From IMG/VR virus record IMGVR_UViG_3300034198_016930, positions 1-60,831 of that record: DNA of 60,831 nucleotides. One strand, given 5' to 3'. The position numbers and the translations under genes are program-made. Under the pieces are notes generated by a model that saw nothing but the letters and a program-made list of their open reading frames with translations, was not told where the DNA came from and ran no database searches. This document shows, piece after piece, positions 46,798 through 56,723 of the stretch (position 1 is its first letter; every line of letters starts with the position of its first letter). The stretch is from a virus.

Positions 46798-47718
46798 CTA
46801 TAGGCCAGAAAGACCTGTCATGATCTGACGACCATAGATAGTTGTACCAGCATCTGGTGTGTAGAACTGGTAGATGCTACGGCCAGCTAATGCTTGAGTT
46901 GGTGCAGTTCCGCTAGGCCAGTTGATTGAGCCACCAAATGTCATAACAGCACGTGAGGCGTAAGCGGTGCTTACCGTGTAGCTAGAAGCTAAAGAGCTGT
47001 TAAGCAAATAAAGGTTCGAAGAACCAGTTACCGGTGTTGTATTAACTAGCAATGAGTTGCTAGATCCTAGAGGGATAGCGGTACCGTTGGTAGAAACAAC
47101 AGGGGCTGTAAGGAATGGTAGGTAAGAGCCTGAATACAAGGTTTGACCTGTACCAAAGTTAAATACCAAAGGTTGGTTAGATAGCAATGGGCTTGGAAGA
47201 GCTGTTGCAAGTGTTAGTACGCCTGTAACTGTGTTGATACCTGTAACAGTCTGCAGAGAAGGGGCTGATACTGAGTTAGAAGGGTTTACAGTACCTTCTA
47301 CTGTGAAGTTATAGACACCGCCGGTGTTGTTGTACACAAGAGCAAGTGCAGCTGCAAAAGGTTGAGAAACTGTAATAGATGTACCAGAACCGCTGTATGT
47401 TCCAGGTGCTCCCACGATAGATGGTGCAACCGTAAGAGTCTGGGTTGTGTAAGGATTCAAAACCTCAGCGTAAAACATGTTGCCCTGGCTAGACAATAAG
47501 CTTGATGCGCTTACTGTAAGTGTGGTGTCATTTTGAAGAGTGATCTTTGTATAACCGCTGCCTACAGTTTGAGCTCCAACAGTGTTTGCCTGAGGAGATG
47601 TAAGAGTTGTTGCACCAGAAACTGTTGTGCTTAGAACTTTACCGTAGTAAGTGGTTCCAGCATTGATGTACATGGTGTTATTTTTTTTCGTAACTTCTGG
47701 GTAAGTTGTAATAGCCAT
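46798..47718 (-). CDS. fibre/adhesin paralogue 3 (two-domain)
   Basis: A 306-aa protein with Ser/Thr/Gly-rich beta structure and no helices of note. The start MAITTYPEVTKKNNTMYINA and the end FGGSINWPSGTAPTQALAG, RSIYQFYTPDAGTTIYG match the N- and C-terminal modules of the two preceding genes, but it is about twice as long, so a middle domain has been added. It overlaps its neighbour by 1 nt. Probably a trimeric surface fibre or decoration. Confidence 0.65.
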   Translation of the reverse strand: MAITTYPEVTKKNNTMYINAGTTYYGKVLSTTVSGATTLTSPQANTVGAQTVGSGYTKITLQNDTTLTVSASSLLSSQGNMFYAEVLNPYTTQTLTVAPSIVGAPGTYSGSGTSITVSQPFAAALALVYNNTGGVYNFTVEGTVNPSNSVSAPSLQTVTGINTVTGVLTLATALPSPLLSNQPLVFNFGTGQTLYSGSYLPFLTAPVVSTNGTAIPLGSSNSLLVNTTPVTGSSNLYLLNSSLASSYTVSTAYASRAVMTFGGSINWPSGTAPTQALAGRSIYQFYTPDAGTTIYGRQIMTGLSGL

Positions 47719-48179
47719 TAGTTTTGCACCAAAGCCCTTCCTTTAACATTGATTCCGTCTAGTGTGTAGAACTGGAATACGTTGTAGTTATTAGACCAGG
47801 TAGGCGCTCCGCCATCCCAAGTTACGGTGCCTGTTCCTCCGCCAAAAGCGTTAGATACAGAAAAAGTTAACTGTTGAGCAGCTGTATATGTTCCAAAGAT
47901 TAAAGAGTTGGGAATGAACTCTACAAGCCACATGTTTGCCGATCCAGCTGATGTCTGACCGTTTGGATATGTAACGGGGCCTGAATAACTCGTTACCAAA
48001 TTAAACTGGCAAGCAATTGCGGTTGTTGGGTTAGAAATTTTAATTACAGGATAAAGAACTGGATCAACTGTTTGGTTGCCTGATGGCGCTGCAATAGCAA
48101 GTTTTAGAGAATTTGAGCTTGCGTTTGTGTAAGCAAGTGTTGCCGGATTTAGTAAATCCGGAAAAGATGTTAGTGGCAC
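47718..48179 (-). CDS. fibre/adhesin paralogue 2
   Basis: A 153-aa beta-rich protein. The start (PLTSFPDLLNPATLAYTNA) and end (TVTWDGGAPTWSNNYNVFQ then FYTLDGINVKGRALV) share with its neighbours the pattern W-x-G-G-x-x-P and F-x-x-x-D-G-x-x-I/V-x-G. It likely forms part of a multi-protein fibre or capsid decoration. Confidence 0.65.
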   Translation of the reverse strand: MPLTSFPDLLNPATLAYTNASSNSLKLAIAAPSGNQTVDPVLYPVIKISNPTTAIACQFNLVTSYSGPVTYPNGQTSAGSANMWLVEFIPNSLIFGTYTAAQQLTFSVSNAFGGGTGTVTWDGGAPTWSNNYNVFQFYTLDGINVKGRALVQN

Positions 48180-48187
48180 GATTCTCC

Positions 48188-48604
48188 TTAAGAAGCTAGG
48201 TTAGAGTAGGCAACCGCTCCGTTAATTGTTGTACCGTCAAAGCTGGTAAACATTAATGTAGTTTTGCCTGTGGATGTTGATACTAAAGTAGGGGTCGTTC
48301 CACCGCTCCAAGTAATATTGTTAAAAGTTACCTTGTAGGTAGTTCCTTGGTTAACTTCAACATACCAAACTGTTGGCTGATATGCAGTAGCACCGTAAAC
48401 ATCTGTAAATGATCCAGGAATTCCTGTAAATGAAACAACTACGTTGTTTGAAGTGTTTCCAATTCGGCTAAACATTCCGTCTGTTGGATTAATTGTAAGG
48501 GTTGGTGGTGCAGCATTAAATGTCTGAACACGTGAATTATAGGCAGCATGAGTAAAAAGATCATTAGATTGTTCTAAAATCTGAGGATACGAGGTAACTG
48601 CCAT
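48188..48604 (-). CDS. fibre/adhesin paralogue 1
   Basis: A 138-aa beta-rich protein (AVTSYPQILEQSNDLFTHA at the start; ITWSGGTTPTLVSTSTGKTT, MFTSFDGTTINGAVA at the end). It shares N- and C-terminal modules with the next two genes, indicating tandem duplication. It lies between the chaperone-like small gene and the other paralogues. Confidence 0.65.
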   Translation of the reverse strand: MAVTSYPQILEQSNDLFTHAAYNSRVQTFNAAPPTLTINPTDGMFSRIGNTSNNVVVSFTGIPGSFTDVYGATAYQPTVWYVEVNQGTTYKVTFNNITWSGGTTPTLVSTSTGKTTLMFTSFDGTTINGAVAYSNLAS

Positions 48605-48622
48605 TTTGTTTTATCCTTTAAA

Positions 48623-48910
48623 TTACTTAGGCGACTTTTTAGTTTCTTTAGCTGATGCCTTTACTGGCGTCTCAACTTCCTTAATTTCTGTTTCTTTAAA
48701 ACCCGTTCCATGCCAAAGATCTGCAACGGCGCCAACATTTGGAACAAACACGTCACCTTTTAAGGCCCAGCCTGTTGAAGGCTGGACCTCAAGGTGATCA
48801 ATGCTTACTGCATCATGGAGTACTGCATACGGACCTAGATCCGCCTCAGAGTCTGCAATAACAATCTGCTCAACAATCTTTGAGCTGTTAATTAGTGCAA
48901 ATTTAGCCAT
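48623..48910 (-). CDS. small fibre-associated protein
   Basis: A 95-aa protein. MAKFALINSSKIVEQIVIA resembles the start of short phage tail-fibre-associated proteins, with beta strands and a GWALKGDVFVPN segment, and a Lys/Glu C-terminal tail. It follows the largest fibre gene by 15 nt, so it may help fold or bind it. Confidence 0.55.
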   Translation of the reverse strand: MAKFALINSSKIVEQIVIADSEADLGPYAVLHDAVSIDHLEVQPSTGWALKGDVFVPNVGAVADLWHGTGFKETEIKEVETPVKASAKETKKSPK

Positions 48911-48925
48911 GTGTCATATTCCTTT

Positions 48926-51900
48926 TTAGAATGTTGCCTTATCGAACCAACGAACTACTGCGTAACCGTCTGCACCGTTACCGCCGTTGGAAATGTAAGG
49001 GAAGTAGTTTACCTGAGCAAAGTCTACGTCAACTTGGTCGCCAGCATCAAAGTACAAGCACTCCCATGTTACGTCGAAGTAAGCTGCGTTTACAGGAGAC
49101 TGCAGTGTCTGCCATGCACCTGTTGTAGAACCTGTTGGTCCAAGGTAAGTTACTGTAGCAGTTGCTGAGAAGACGATATCGTAAGCTGGACGATCCTCAC
49201 GGATGATCTGCATATCGTGAGTCTTCCAACGAACTGTTGGACGTACACGCTTTGGTAGACCTGGGAACTGTGTTGAAGTCACACCTGCTGGAGCAGTTGT
49301 AAGACGAGCAGCCACGTTTGTGAAGTCAAGCGATGTGCGTGGAAGGATTGGGAAGGCTGAGACACCTGTCTGTACCTTTGCGTTACCGACATCCTGGATA
49401 GTGATAGCCAGGTAGTTGGTTGCAATAACTGCAGATGTTGCAATGATTGCAGTTGTGCAGTTAAACGCTGGGTTCCAGAGGTACTGGTTAGCGTTAGCTG
49501 TATCGTAAATAAGAGCAGCTGAAGCTAGGTGAGCAGCACCAAGTGTAGGAGCGTTGTTCTGGTTAGAAGCACCACCGCCACCACCTGAACCGGTGTTAGC
49601 AACAGCGTCAATACCACGAGCGTAGTAGTTATTAAGACCTGTGTTAGATACGAGCCAGTTACCGCCACCCTTACCACCGCCGGCGTTTCCACGACCAGGC
49701 ATGTTAGAGTTTTGAGTAGCTGCTGTAGTCCAACCAGCTCCACCGCCACCACCGGCAATTGAGATTCCAAGAGGTGAACCTGAGTTCAAACCTGAAAGAA
49801 CTGTACCGAGGCCACCGTCTCCGCCGTATGCTGGAATAGAGTTAGAAGTGATGTTACCTGAGTGGTAAACAGACATTCCGCCAAGGTGCCCACGAAGTGG
49901 GAAGGTCTGCAGTGCAGATCCACCTGAAGAGTTGAAACCAGCTGCATAGTTGAATGATGTAGAACCAGTTGTTGCTGGTGCGTACATCAATGCGTTACCG
50001 CCGGCCTGAGTTGATCCAGCACCACCACCTGCAAGAGTTGGCTGTGTGTAAGAACCGTTAGCGGCGTGACCGCCGTTATTAGCTCCTTCAAGACCATACT
50101 GCCACATTGGGAAAGCAGAGTTATAAGTACCTCCACCACCGCCACCTTCAGCAGTTACTGTTGCACCGATAACCACCTGAGAGTTACCGTATTCACCAGC
50201 GAAGGTATAGGTACCATCGTTTGCACGGTGGAAGATTGTTGCTGTAAGAGCAGCTTCCAACTGAGGTGCGAAGAGTAGGTATTCAATGGCTGATGTTGCC
50301 TGAGCTGCTTGATAAGCAGTGAAACCTAGACGAACATAAGCAGTACCTGCTGGAGCTGTTACACCAACACCTAGACGAACTGGGTGAGTTACTGCAGCTA
50401 TAGAGTTTGTCTGTGTAGCTGTTGCTACTCCAGTTACTGGTAGCGCATACTGTGTACCTGCGGTACGGCTTAGTGAGTTGTAATCTGCGTCAAAGAATTC
50501 AAGATAAGCAGATACTGGACGGTAAGCTGTAGCTGTACCGTTAGCAAGAGCATAGAATGAACCGTAGTAGTTAGTTCCTGCTGTTGCACGAGTAAAGCGG
50601 TGAGCTGCTTCAACGTTACCTGTTGAGGTTGAGTTTGAAGTCATCAACGCTGCGATTTCATTGTTATAAAGTGGTGGTAACCATGATGTTGTGTTTGAAC
50701 CAGCTTCAAGCTGAATGTTATCTACGAAGATGTTAGAAGAAGCTTGCTCGAATACAATTACTGGGTATACGAACTGTGGTGTTGAACCATAACCGTATGT
50801 ACCGTTAGCAGTACCGCCGATATTACCGGTAGCAAATGCTGGTGTAGTAAATGTTGCTGAGATACGGCGCCATCCAGTTTGACCAACAGTTACGTTAGAT
50901 CCGAGGATCTGAACACCTGAAGGGTTTGTGAATGTAAGAGTTGTTGAGCTCAATACTGCGTTTGTAGCAAGTGATATACCTACGCTTGTACCTGAGATGG
51001 TTGTAATAACGGTGTTTGTTTGGATACCAGAACCAGTAATTGACATACCAGTCAAAAGGTTAGCTGAGTTATCCACAGTAATTGTTGTAGCACCATTAGA
51101 TGCTGTTGCATTAGCTGTAACAGAACCGCCGTAACCTGGGAGAACAGCAGGTGTTGCCTGACGAACAAAGAATCCGTTAGTTGTACCAGCATCGATTGAA
51201 GATGTTGTACCTGAGTTTGTTCCACCAAGGTAGTTCTGGTTGTTTTGTGCCATGTAAGAAGCACCAACAGAACGTAGCTGGAAGAGGATTGGTGTAGCTG
51301 TAGAAATGTTAACGTTTGAAGATACATAAGCTGACATTGTGTATGTCTGGCCTGGCATGTAAGGAATAGCCTGGTATCCGGAAGATACTGTAGTACCTGT
51401 TACGTTAGTTGTGTTGGCGGTTGTTGAAAGCTGGATCCATGAAGGAGCAGCAGCTGACACACCAGAGCCGGTCTGGCAAAGAAGTGCATACTGACCAACA
51501 GTTGCTTCATATGAGAAGTTAACAGTACCTGAAGTAATAGCACCTGTTGTAGCTGAGCTAAGGCTGATTACTAAACCAGTTACCGCAAGAACTGTTGTAC
51601 CAGATGCGATGTTTGTACCAGATACATACATACCATTAACGATGTTTGTTGCATCAGTTACTGTAAGTGTTGTAGCACCGTTAAGCGCTGTGCCAGTCTT
51701 TACAATTGGCGCAACCATTTCAGCAAGCTTGCCCGGAAGACCAGCGTTAGTGATAGAAAGCGTTGCAAACGCAGTACCGTATTGGCGAATGTAGTTTGAA
51801 GAAACAAGTGTTGGATCTTCAAGCTGTGACAAACGAGGTGCAATAAGGTTGTTTGAAAGGTTTGTTTGATAAGGAGATGCTGGCAAACCAACAGCCTGTG

Positions 51901-52600
51901 TATTAGCAGTTACTGTTGATGAAGATACAGCATTGTATACAACGTTAGCCTGTGAAAATAGCGTATCGTTGATATCAAATGTAACCATACCATTAACAGT
52001 GTTGTTCAAAGACTGGTTAATAGTAAGAATGTTACCCGAGATAGCTGTGATATATGTACCAGCTTGAATACCCGTGATAGCCTGAACAGCCATACCAATT
52101 GCAAGACCGTTAGCATTAGGGAACACTGTAAGAGTTGAGTTAGTGTTAACACCGGTTACCTGACGGTAAATAAGGTTCTGATCCCAAGCAACTGCGCCGT
52201 ATTCAAAGAAAGCGTTAGTAAGAAGGTTAGCTAATGTGATCGCACCAAATGTTGAGGCACCACCATTAGATCCTGGAAGAGTGTTAACAACGTCAGTTGC
52301 TGAAACCTGAGCACCTTGTCCACCCTGACCGCCAGCACCAACTGTGATCTGGTAAGTAGTTCCTGGTGTAACGTTAATGTTCTTAACGACTACAGCACCA
52401 GCACCACCACCGCCACCAGCGACGTCACGAGATCCGCCACCGCCACCGCCACCAGCACCAACAAGAATTACTTGTGCGCTAGCAACACCGGTTGGAACAG
52501 TCCAGGTACCGCTAGCAGTAAATGCCTGCTCATTTACGTAGACTCGAGACGAGTTATCGTTCGGAAATACTACGAAATCTTTATATGAGGAAATTGCCAT
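48926..52600 (-). CDS. giant glycine-rich receptor-binding fibre
   Basis: A 1224-aa protein. Residues ~27-120 and ~830-1040 are glycine-rich beta modules (ASGTWTVPTG; AQVILVGAGGGGGGG; YQITVGAGGQGGQG) known from phage fibre tips with poly-Gly-II lattices. Three beta modules of ~56 aa (153-208, 305-364, 500-558) share GM-x-V-x-G-x-x-I-x-x-G/N-T, and jelly-roll/CBM-like segments (FFVRQATPAVLPG; GSNTTSWLPP) lie between. The C-terminus is another beta domain. Probably the main receptor-binding protein. Confidence 0.7.
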   Translation of the reverse strand: MAISSYKDFVVFPNDNSSRVYVNEQAFTASGTWTVPTGVASAQVILVGAGGGGGGGSRDVAGGGGGAGAVVVKNINVTPGTTYQITVGAGGQGGQGAQVSATDVVNTLPGSNGGASTFGAITLANLLTNAFFEYGAVAWDQNLIYRQVTGVNTNSTLTVFPNANGLAIGMAVQAITGIQAGTYITAISGNILTINQSLNNTVNGMVTFDINDTLFSQANVVYNAVSSSTVTANTQAVGLPASPYQTNLSNNLIAPRLSQLEDPTLVSSNYIRQYGTAFATLSITNAGLPGKLAEMVAPIVKTGTALNGATTLTVTDATNIVNGMYVSGTNIASGTTVLAVTGLVISLSSATTGAITSGTVNFSYEATVGQYALLCQTGSGVSAAAPSWIQLSTTANTTNVTGTTVSSGYQAIPYMPGQTYTMSAYVSSNVNISTATPILFQLRSVGASYMAQNNQNYLGGTNSGTTSSIDAGTTNGFFVRQATPAVLPGYGGSVTANATASNGATTITVDNSANLLTGMSITGSGIQTNTVITTISGTSVGISLATNAVLSSTTLTFTNPSGVQILGSNVTVGQTGWRRISATFTTPAFATGNIGGTANGTYGYGSTPQFVYPVIVFEQASSNIFVDNIQLEAGSNTTSWLPPLYNNEIAALMTSNSTSTGNVEAAHRFTRATAGTNYYGSFYALANGTATAYRPVSAYLEFFDADYNSLSRTAGTQYALPVTGVATATQTNSIAAVTHPVRLGVGVTAPAGTAYVRLGFTAYQAAQATSAIEYLLFAPQLEAALTATIFHRANDGTYTFAGEYGNSQVVIGATVTAEGGGGGGTYNSAFPMWQYGLEGANNGGHAANGSYTQPTLAGGGAGSTQAGGNALMYAPATTGSTSFNYAAGFNSSGGSALQTFPLRGHLGGMSVYHSGNITSNSIPAYGGDGGLGTVLSGLNSGSPLGISIAGGGGGAGWTTAATQNSNMPGRGNAGGGKGGGNWLVSNTGLNNYYARGIDAVANTGSGGGGGASNQNNAPTLGAAHLASAALIYDTANANQYLWNPAFNCTTAIIATSAVIATNYLAITIQDVGNAKVQTGVSAFPILPRTSLDFTNVAARLTTAPAGVTSTQFPGLPKRVRPTVRWKTHDMQIIREDRPAYDIVFSATATVTYLGPTGSTTGAWQTLQSPVNAAYFDVTWECLYFDAGDQVDVDFAQVNYFPYISNGGNGADGYAVVRWFDKATF

Positions 52601-52624
52601 TTATATATACCTGTCCTTTATTGG

Positions 52625-52930
52625 TTAGGAGACGAGAACGCCGGATACGATGAAGTCAACCGCTGCTGCAGCATCTGCAACGATGGTTAATGTTTCTGTA
52701 GCGTTAAGTACAGAACGGGCATCGAAGTTGACTGTTCCGTTACCAGGAACCTGAAGTGATGTACAGAATGAATAACCAGCAAATGTGATAGTCACATAGC
52801 GAGTATTTGCCGTCTTGTTAGACAGAATGATATTTGTAACAATTGCGGTTGTGCTACCGGCAACTGTATAAGGTGAAGCGTCTGATGTACCGGCTGTGCC
52901 GATACGTAAGCGAGATACTGTAGTTGCCAT
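52625..52930 (-). CDS. small beta-rich virion protein
   Basis: A 101-aa protein of beta strands without Cys clusters (TAIVTNIILSNKTANTRYVT; LQVPGNGTVNFDARSVLN), similar in style to small fibre-tip or decoration proteins. It overlaps the repeat protein upstream by one base and precedes the giant fibre by 24 nt. Confidence 0.6.
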   Translation of the reverse strand: MATTVSRLRIGTAGTSDASPYTVAGSTTAIVTNIILSNKTANTRYVTITFAGYSFCTSLQVPGNGTVNFDARSVLNATETLTIVADAAAAVDFIVSGVLVS

Positions 52931-53268
52931 TATGCTAGAACTCCCATGTAGGCGTAGAGGGTTAGGTTAGATGCTGTTGAATTTACGGCAGCCACCTGAG
53001 TGGTTCCAGCCGAGTTTACTGCTGCTACTTGTGTAGTACCAGCAGAGTTGACTAGACCAAGTTGAGTTGTTCCAGTCGAAGTGATTGAAGAAACCTGGGC
53101 AGCAGCTGCAGCAACAACGTCGTTGACGCCAAGCATTGTTCCCAAGGTTGACAGTGCATTTGCGTAATATGCATAGTCTTGAGATGTATATGTTCCACCG
53201 GTGAGGCTAGTGGTCATATCGGTTGTCAACTGAGTGATTTGAGTACTCAGCGAGGCGTATGATGGCAT
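52930..53268 (-). CDS. small fibre-shaft protein with tandem repeats
   Basis: A 112-aa protein. An N-terminal helix (LSTQITQLTTDMTTSL) is followed by a helix with VVAAAAAQVSSI and then tandem 11-residue units (QLGLVNSAGTT, QVAAVNSAGTT, QVAAVNSTAS), likely an extended trimeric coiled coil or beta helix. The DNA repeats mean the array could vary by recombination. Confidence 0.6.
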   Translation of the reverse strand: MPSYASLSTQITQLTTDMTTSLTGGTYTSQDYAYYANALSTLGTMLGVNDVVAAAAAQVSSITSTGTTQLGLVNSAGTTQVAAVNSAGTTQVAAVNSTASNLTLYAYMGVLA

Positions 53269-53325
53269 TGCTTCCTACCTTTCGAGGTTGTTACAAGTGT
53301 AGCCTTTAGGCCACAGTTTTGGTTA

Positions 53326-56300
53326 TTAAGCTTGAGCTTCTGTCCACGAAATACGTGATGAGATCTGCGATGCAGCTACACCAATGTTGGTAGCTACAAT
53401 CGCTAGAAGGTCAGGACCAGCTGGGAAACCTGGCGTAGCAACGCTACCGTTTCCAGACTGCTGGGAATTACCCATATCCTTGATACCCGATAGATCATAT
53501 ACAGAAGAGTTGTAGTTTGAAGCACCGCCACCGTTTTCGGTGAAGAAGGAGAAGATTGAATCTCCACCTTGTAGATAACCGGAAGCTGGTTGAACGGTTC
53601 CTTGTCCTGGGCCAGAGTTATCTAAATATATAACTTGAGCGAGGGATGAGTTACCAATTGGGTCACGTTGCCAGTCATTTGGAATACCTACGTAACCGGA
53701 CTGTGGAACAAGGGTAATTGTTGTTGGAGCAGTTCCTGATACAGCAGCTGACATAACAATTTGAGCGCCATTAACTGCTGTGATAATAGTTCCAGCAGGA
53801 ATGTTTGTACCAGTAACACCCATACCGGCTGTAATACCTGTCATACCTGAGGTATTAGCTGAACCAGTATCCTTGATGGTAATTGTGTTTGAGCCGTTTG
53901 TAGCTGTGATATTGCTACGAGTAACGTTCAAAGCTGTGTTTAAATAGTTAGAGTAATAAACGTATGCTGGGTTTAGAACTACGTCAATACGAAAAGCTCC
54001 GTTAGTTTGAATACCAATTGCTTTCATGTTCATAGCCATGCGGTTAATAACGTCACGTTGCCCAAAGTTTTTAGCAACTGCATTATCTACAGAAGGAGCT
54101 AAACGAAGTAGCATTAATGGGCGAGCAACACCAGCTTCAACTGTTGAGTACTTTGTCATACCTCCAGTAAAGATAGGTAGCAAGTCAGCGTTGTACCCAC
54201 CGTCTTCAATAACAGACGATCCCCAGTGCTGAACAATCGGAGAACATTGCATCAAGATTTGCTGGATACCTACCTGAGCAGATCCTCCTGAGCCTGAAAT
54301 TGTAGAATCTGGTGTAAATGTCACAGGGACTGATCCACCAGCAAGTGTTTGGAATCCCGTTGGGAACCAAAGATTTGTGGTTTGACGACGCTGAATGGTT
54401 AGTGGATATGCCTTCATAGTTGAGTTATAGGCACCGATGTTAGAGTATGTAAGGAGCTCAGTGTTAACGTCATCCTTCATCCACAATACGCCCTGTGCTG
54501 GCCAGTCATGTACGTTTTCAACCCACATATTTGTATCGTTAGGTCCAAGCACGGATCCACGAACAGCTGTTGAACCACCAATTAAACGGGTGTTGTAGTT
54601 GTAGCTAGGTTCTGTAGAAACTTCATAACGAGCAGGCAAGTTACCAGAGCGCTGGTAAGCAACTGCATTATTGTTGTTATTTGAAACACGGTGTAGCCAA
54701 GCAATCTTTCCGCTGTGGGTACGAAGTCCCCAACGAATTGTTCCTGCTCCGTACCAGGTGTAGTCAATGTAAAGCATCTGCATTTTTGTTGTATCAACTA
54801 TGTAACCTGTTGGACCGGTTCCGTCTACGTTATCCCAATTCCATTGGTCATTTCCATAACGTTCAACCTGAACGATTGCTCCACGAATACCTGTAACGGA
54901 TGGTCCACGGTAAGCCGGTGAAACGTTTACAGATGTATCTGATGAGATAGAGATGATCTTATAAGTAGATCCACGAAGAACAATTTCTTGGTTAACAAGT
55001 AGCTGACGACGGAACTGAGTTCCAATGCCAGTAATAATGTTAGAACCAAAATTTGCATTTAGGCGACCTTGGACAAGTTTTTCTGCGTGCTTGCGAACAG
55101 CGTAAAGTTCTTGACCGTCGTACTCAAAATAAAAACCGTTTTGATCATCAAATAAACCTGCTTTAGATGAAGCTCCGTACCACTTAGCAGCGTGAACATA
55201 GATGTTCAAACCAGTAGTTAACTGATCAGCTGGTTGTACAGTTTGAACTAAAGGCATATTTATTGTAAATGTATTTGAATCAACAATTGCTGTAACGGTA
55301 AAGTAACCGTTATAAGGGTTGTATGACTGTGAAGTATCAGCGCCTTCAATAAGAATAACCGCTCCAGCTTGAAGACCGTGATCTTCAATTGTTGCAATGG
55401 TACATACTTGAGTTGTTCCGGCAGTACCTGCAGGGATAGTCATTGAGTCAATTGTGTAAACAGGAGTTAGTTTTGCACCTGTTGAGAACTGAATTGCCTT
55501 ACCAGCCTGATAACGGAAGTAACGGCGAGTCTGACGAATTGTCTGTAGGCCAGGTACTGGGTTATAAGCAGTTAGAGCTACGCCAGCGGTCCAAGGGCGG
55601 TGAATTACGTAACCATCAGATTTAGCAATGATACGAGCAGTTGATGGGATAGATATCGAAGTAATGTTTGAATACGCAGTAAACACGATAGTACGTGCAT
55701 TTGGAACGGATGTTACATAATAGTCACCATCAATAACACCCGTATTTTGAACTGATATAGCTGTTCCTGGGAACAATCCGTGAACGTTGGTAAATGTTAC
55801 CGTAATGTTAGAAAGAGGAGCTGCGTTATCCGATGTTGCAATCCATGCGTTCATGGTGTTTGTAGCACCTGGGATTGCTCCAAGTCCTGGGTATGCGCCA
55901 CCCGGAATGTGAGCATGTTCGTAAACGTCACCTAGGTATACAACTGAAAGTGAGCCCCAAGAAATATCTCCAGAGTTAACTGGTCCCTTAGCTTTGTAAG
56001 TAAAACTTGTTGTGCTAGGAACAGCAAGAATTGTGTAAGTACCCTCAGCACGCTGTGCTTGAGTTTCTTGAACAGACGCAATACTTCCTACAACACCACC
56101 GTGTGGCTGCACACAGTTAACAGTGATGTTTGAACGAGGAGACACTCCATCAGAGATAATGGAAACAACCTGGATTGCGTTACCGCCGTTAGGCTTAGCA
56201 AAAAATGATGGGTACTTCTGTGAAAGAAATACTGCTTCCCATTTAGAAGGTTGAACTGAATACTCAAAGTCAGTATCAATAAGTGACTGAGGTAAGCCAA

Positions 56301-56709
56301 CACGCAGACGCTGAGCGCCGTCAACCATTGTGTCATCAAATTGAACTGTTTCTGCATACTCGTCGATCATAACCATGATGTTGTCTGTAGATGACATTCC
56401 AGCACAGTTGTATGCAAGAGTAATTATTGTTCCGTAATTGTTACGGGTATCGTTATTTCCAGCACCATTGCTATTTACTGGGTAATAAACAGGAGAACCG
56501 ATTGGGTTAGGAAGTGCTGCAGAAGATGTTGATGTAACAGATGTGTAACCCTTTGTTGGATCAGAGAAGTTGTACAGAGTGATGTTACGTGTTGTATTAA
56601 CAATGAGCATTAAACGCTCAGGACGAACCCACTTATCAGGAATAATAATTTGGTTACTTCCAGGAACAAATGTAACCATATTTGACTGAGTTATAACTTT
56701 TCTTGCCAT
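53326..56709 (-). CDS. large virion/fibre protein with beta modules
   Basis: A 1127-aa protein with no enzyme motif. Its start (MARKVITQSNMVTFVPGSN) leads to beta-rich domains. At least three segments share SNITV...HG-x-x-x-G-x-x-I/A and a following NG/DGxYxV...F motif (around 200-265, 290-350 and 420-485), and one segment near the C-terminus (53704-53925) matches the GM-x-V-x-G module of the giant fibre. It probably forms a long side fibre or appendage. Confidence 0.65.
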   Translation of the reverse strand: MARKVITQSNMVTFVPGSNQIIIPDKWVRPERLMLIVNTTRNITLYNFSDPTKGYTSVTSTSSAALPNPIGSPVYYPVNSNGAGNNDTRNNYGTIITLAYNCAGMSSTDNIMVMIDEYAETVQFDDTMVDGAQRLRVGLPQSLIDTDFEYSVQPSKWEAVFLSQKYPSFFAKPNGGNAIQVVSIISDGVSPRSNITVNCVQPHGGVVGSIASVQETQAQRAEGTYTILAVPSTTSFTYKAKGPVNSGDISWGSLSVVYLGDVYEHAHIPGGAYPGLGAIPGATNTMNAWIATSDNAAPLSNITVTFTNVHGLFPGTAISVQNTGVIDGDYYVTSVPNARTIVFTAYSNITSISIPSTARIIAKSDGYVIHRPWTAGVALTAYNPVPGLQTIRQTRRYFRYQAGKAIQFSTGAKLTPVYTIDSMTIPAGTAGTTQVCTIATIEDHGLQAGAVILIEGADTSQSYNPYNGYFTVTAIVDSNTFTINMPLVQTVQPADQLTTGLNIYVHAAKWYGASSKAGLFDDQNGFYFEYDGQELYAVRKHAEKLVQGRLNANFGSNIITGIGTQFRRQLLVNQEIVLRGSTYKIISISSDTSVNVSPAYRGPSVTGIRGAIVQVERYGNDQWNWDNVDGTGPTGYIVDTTKMQMLYIDYTWYGAGTIRWGLRTHSGKIAWLHRVSNNNNNAVAYQRSGNLPARYEVSTEPSYNYNTRLIGGSTAVRGSVLGPNDTNMWVENVHDWPAQGVLWMKDDVNTELLTYSNIGAYNSTMKAYPLTIQRRQTTNLWFPTGFQTLAGGSVPVTFTPDSTISGSGGSAQVGIQQILMQCSPIVQHWGSSVIEDGGYNADLLPIFTGGMTKYSTVEAGVARPLMLLRLAPSVDNAVAKNFGQRDVINRMAMNMKAIGIQTNGAFRIDVVLNPAYVYYSNYLNTALNVTRSNITATNGSNTITIKDTGSANTSGMTGITAGMGVTGTNIPAGTIITAVNGAQIVMSAAVSGTAPTTITLVPQSGYVGIPNDWQRDPIGNSSLAQVIYLDNSGPGQGTVQPASGYLQGGDSIFSFFTENGGGASNYNSSVYDLSGIKDMGNSQQSGNGSVATPGFPAGPDLLAIVATNIGVAASQISSRISWTEAQA

Positions 56710-56723
56710 TTACAGGGCCTTCC

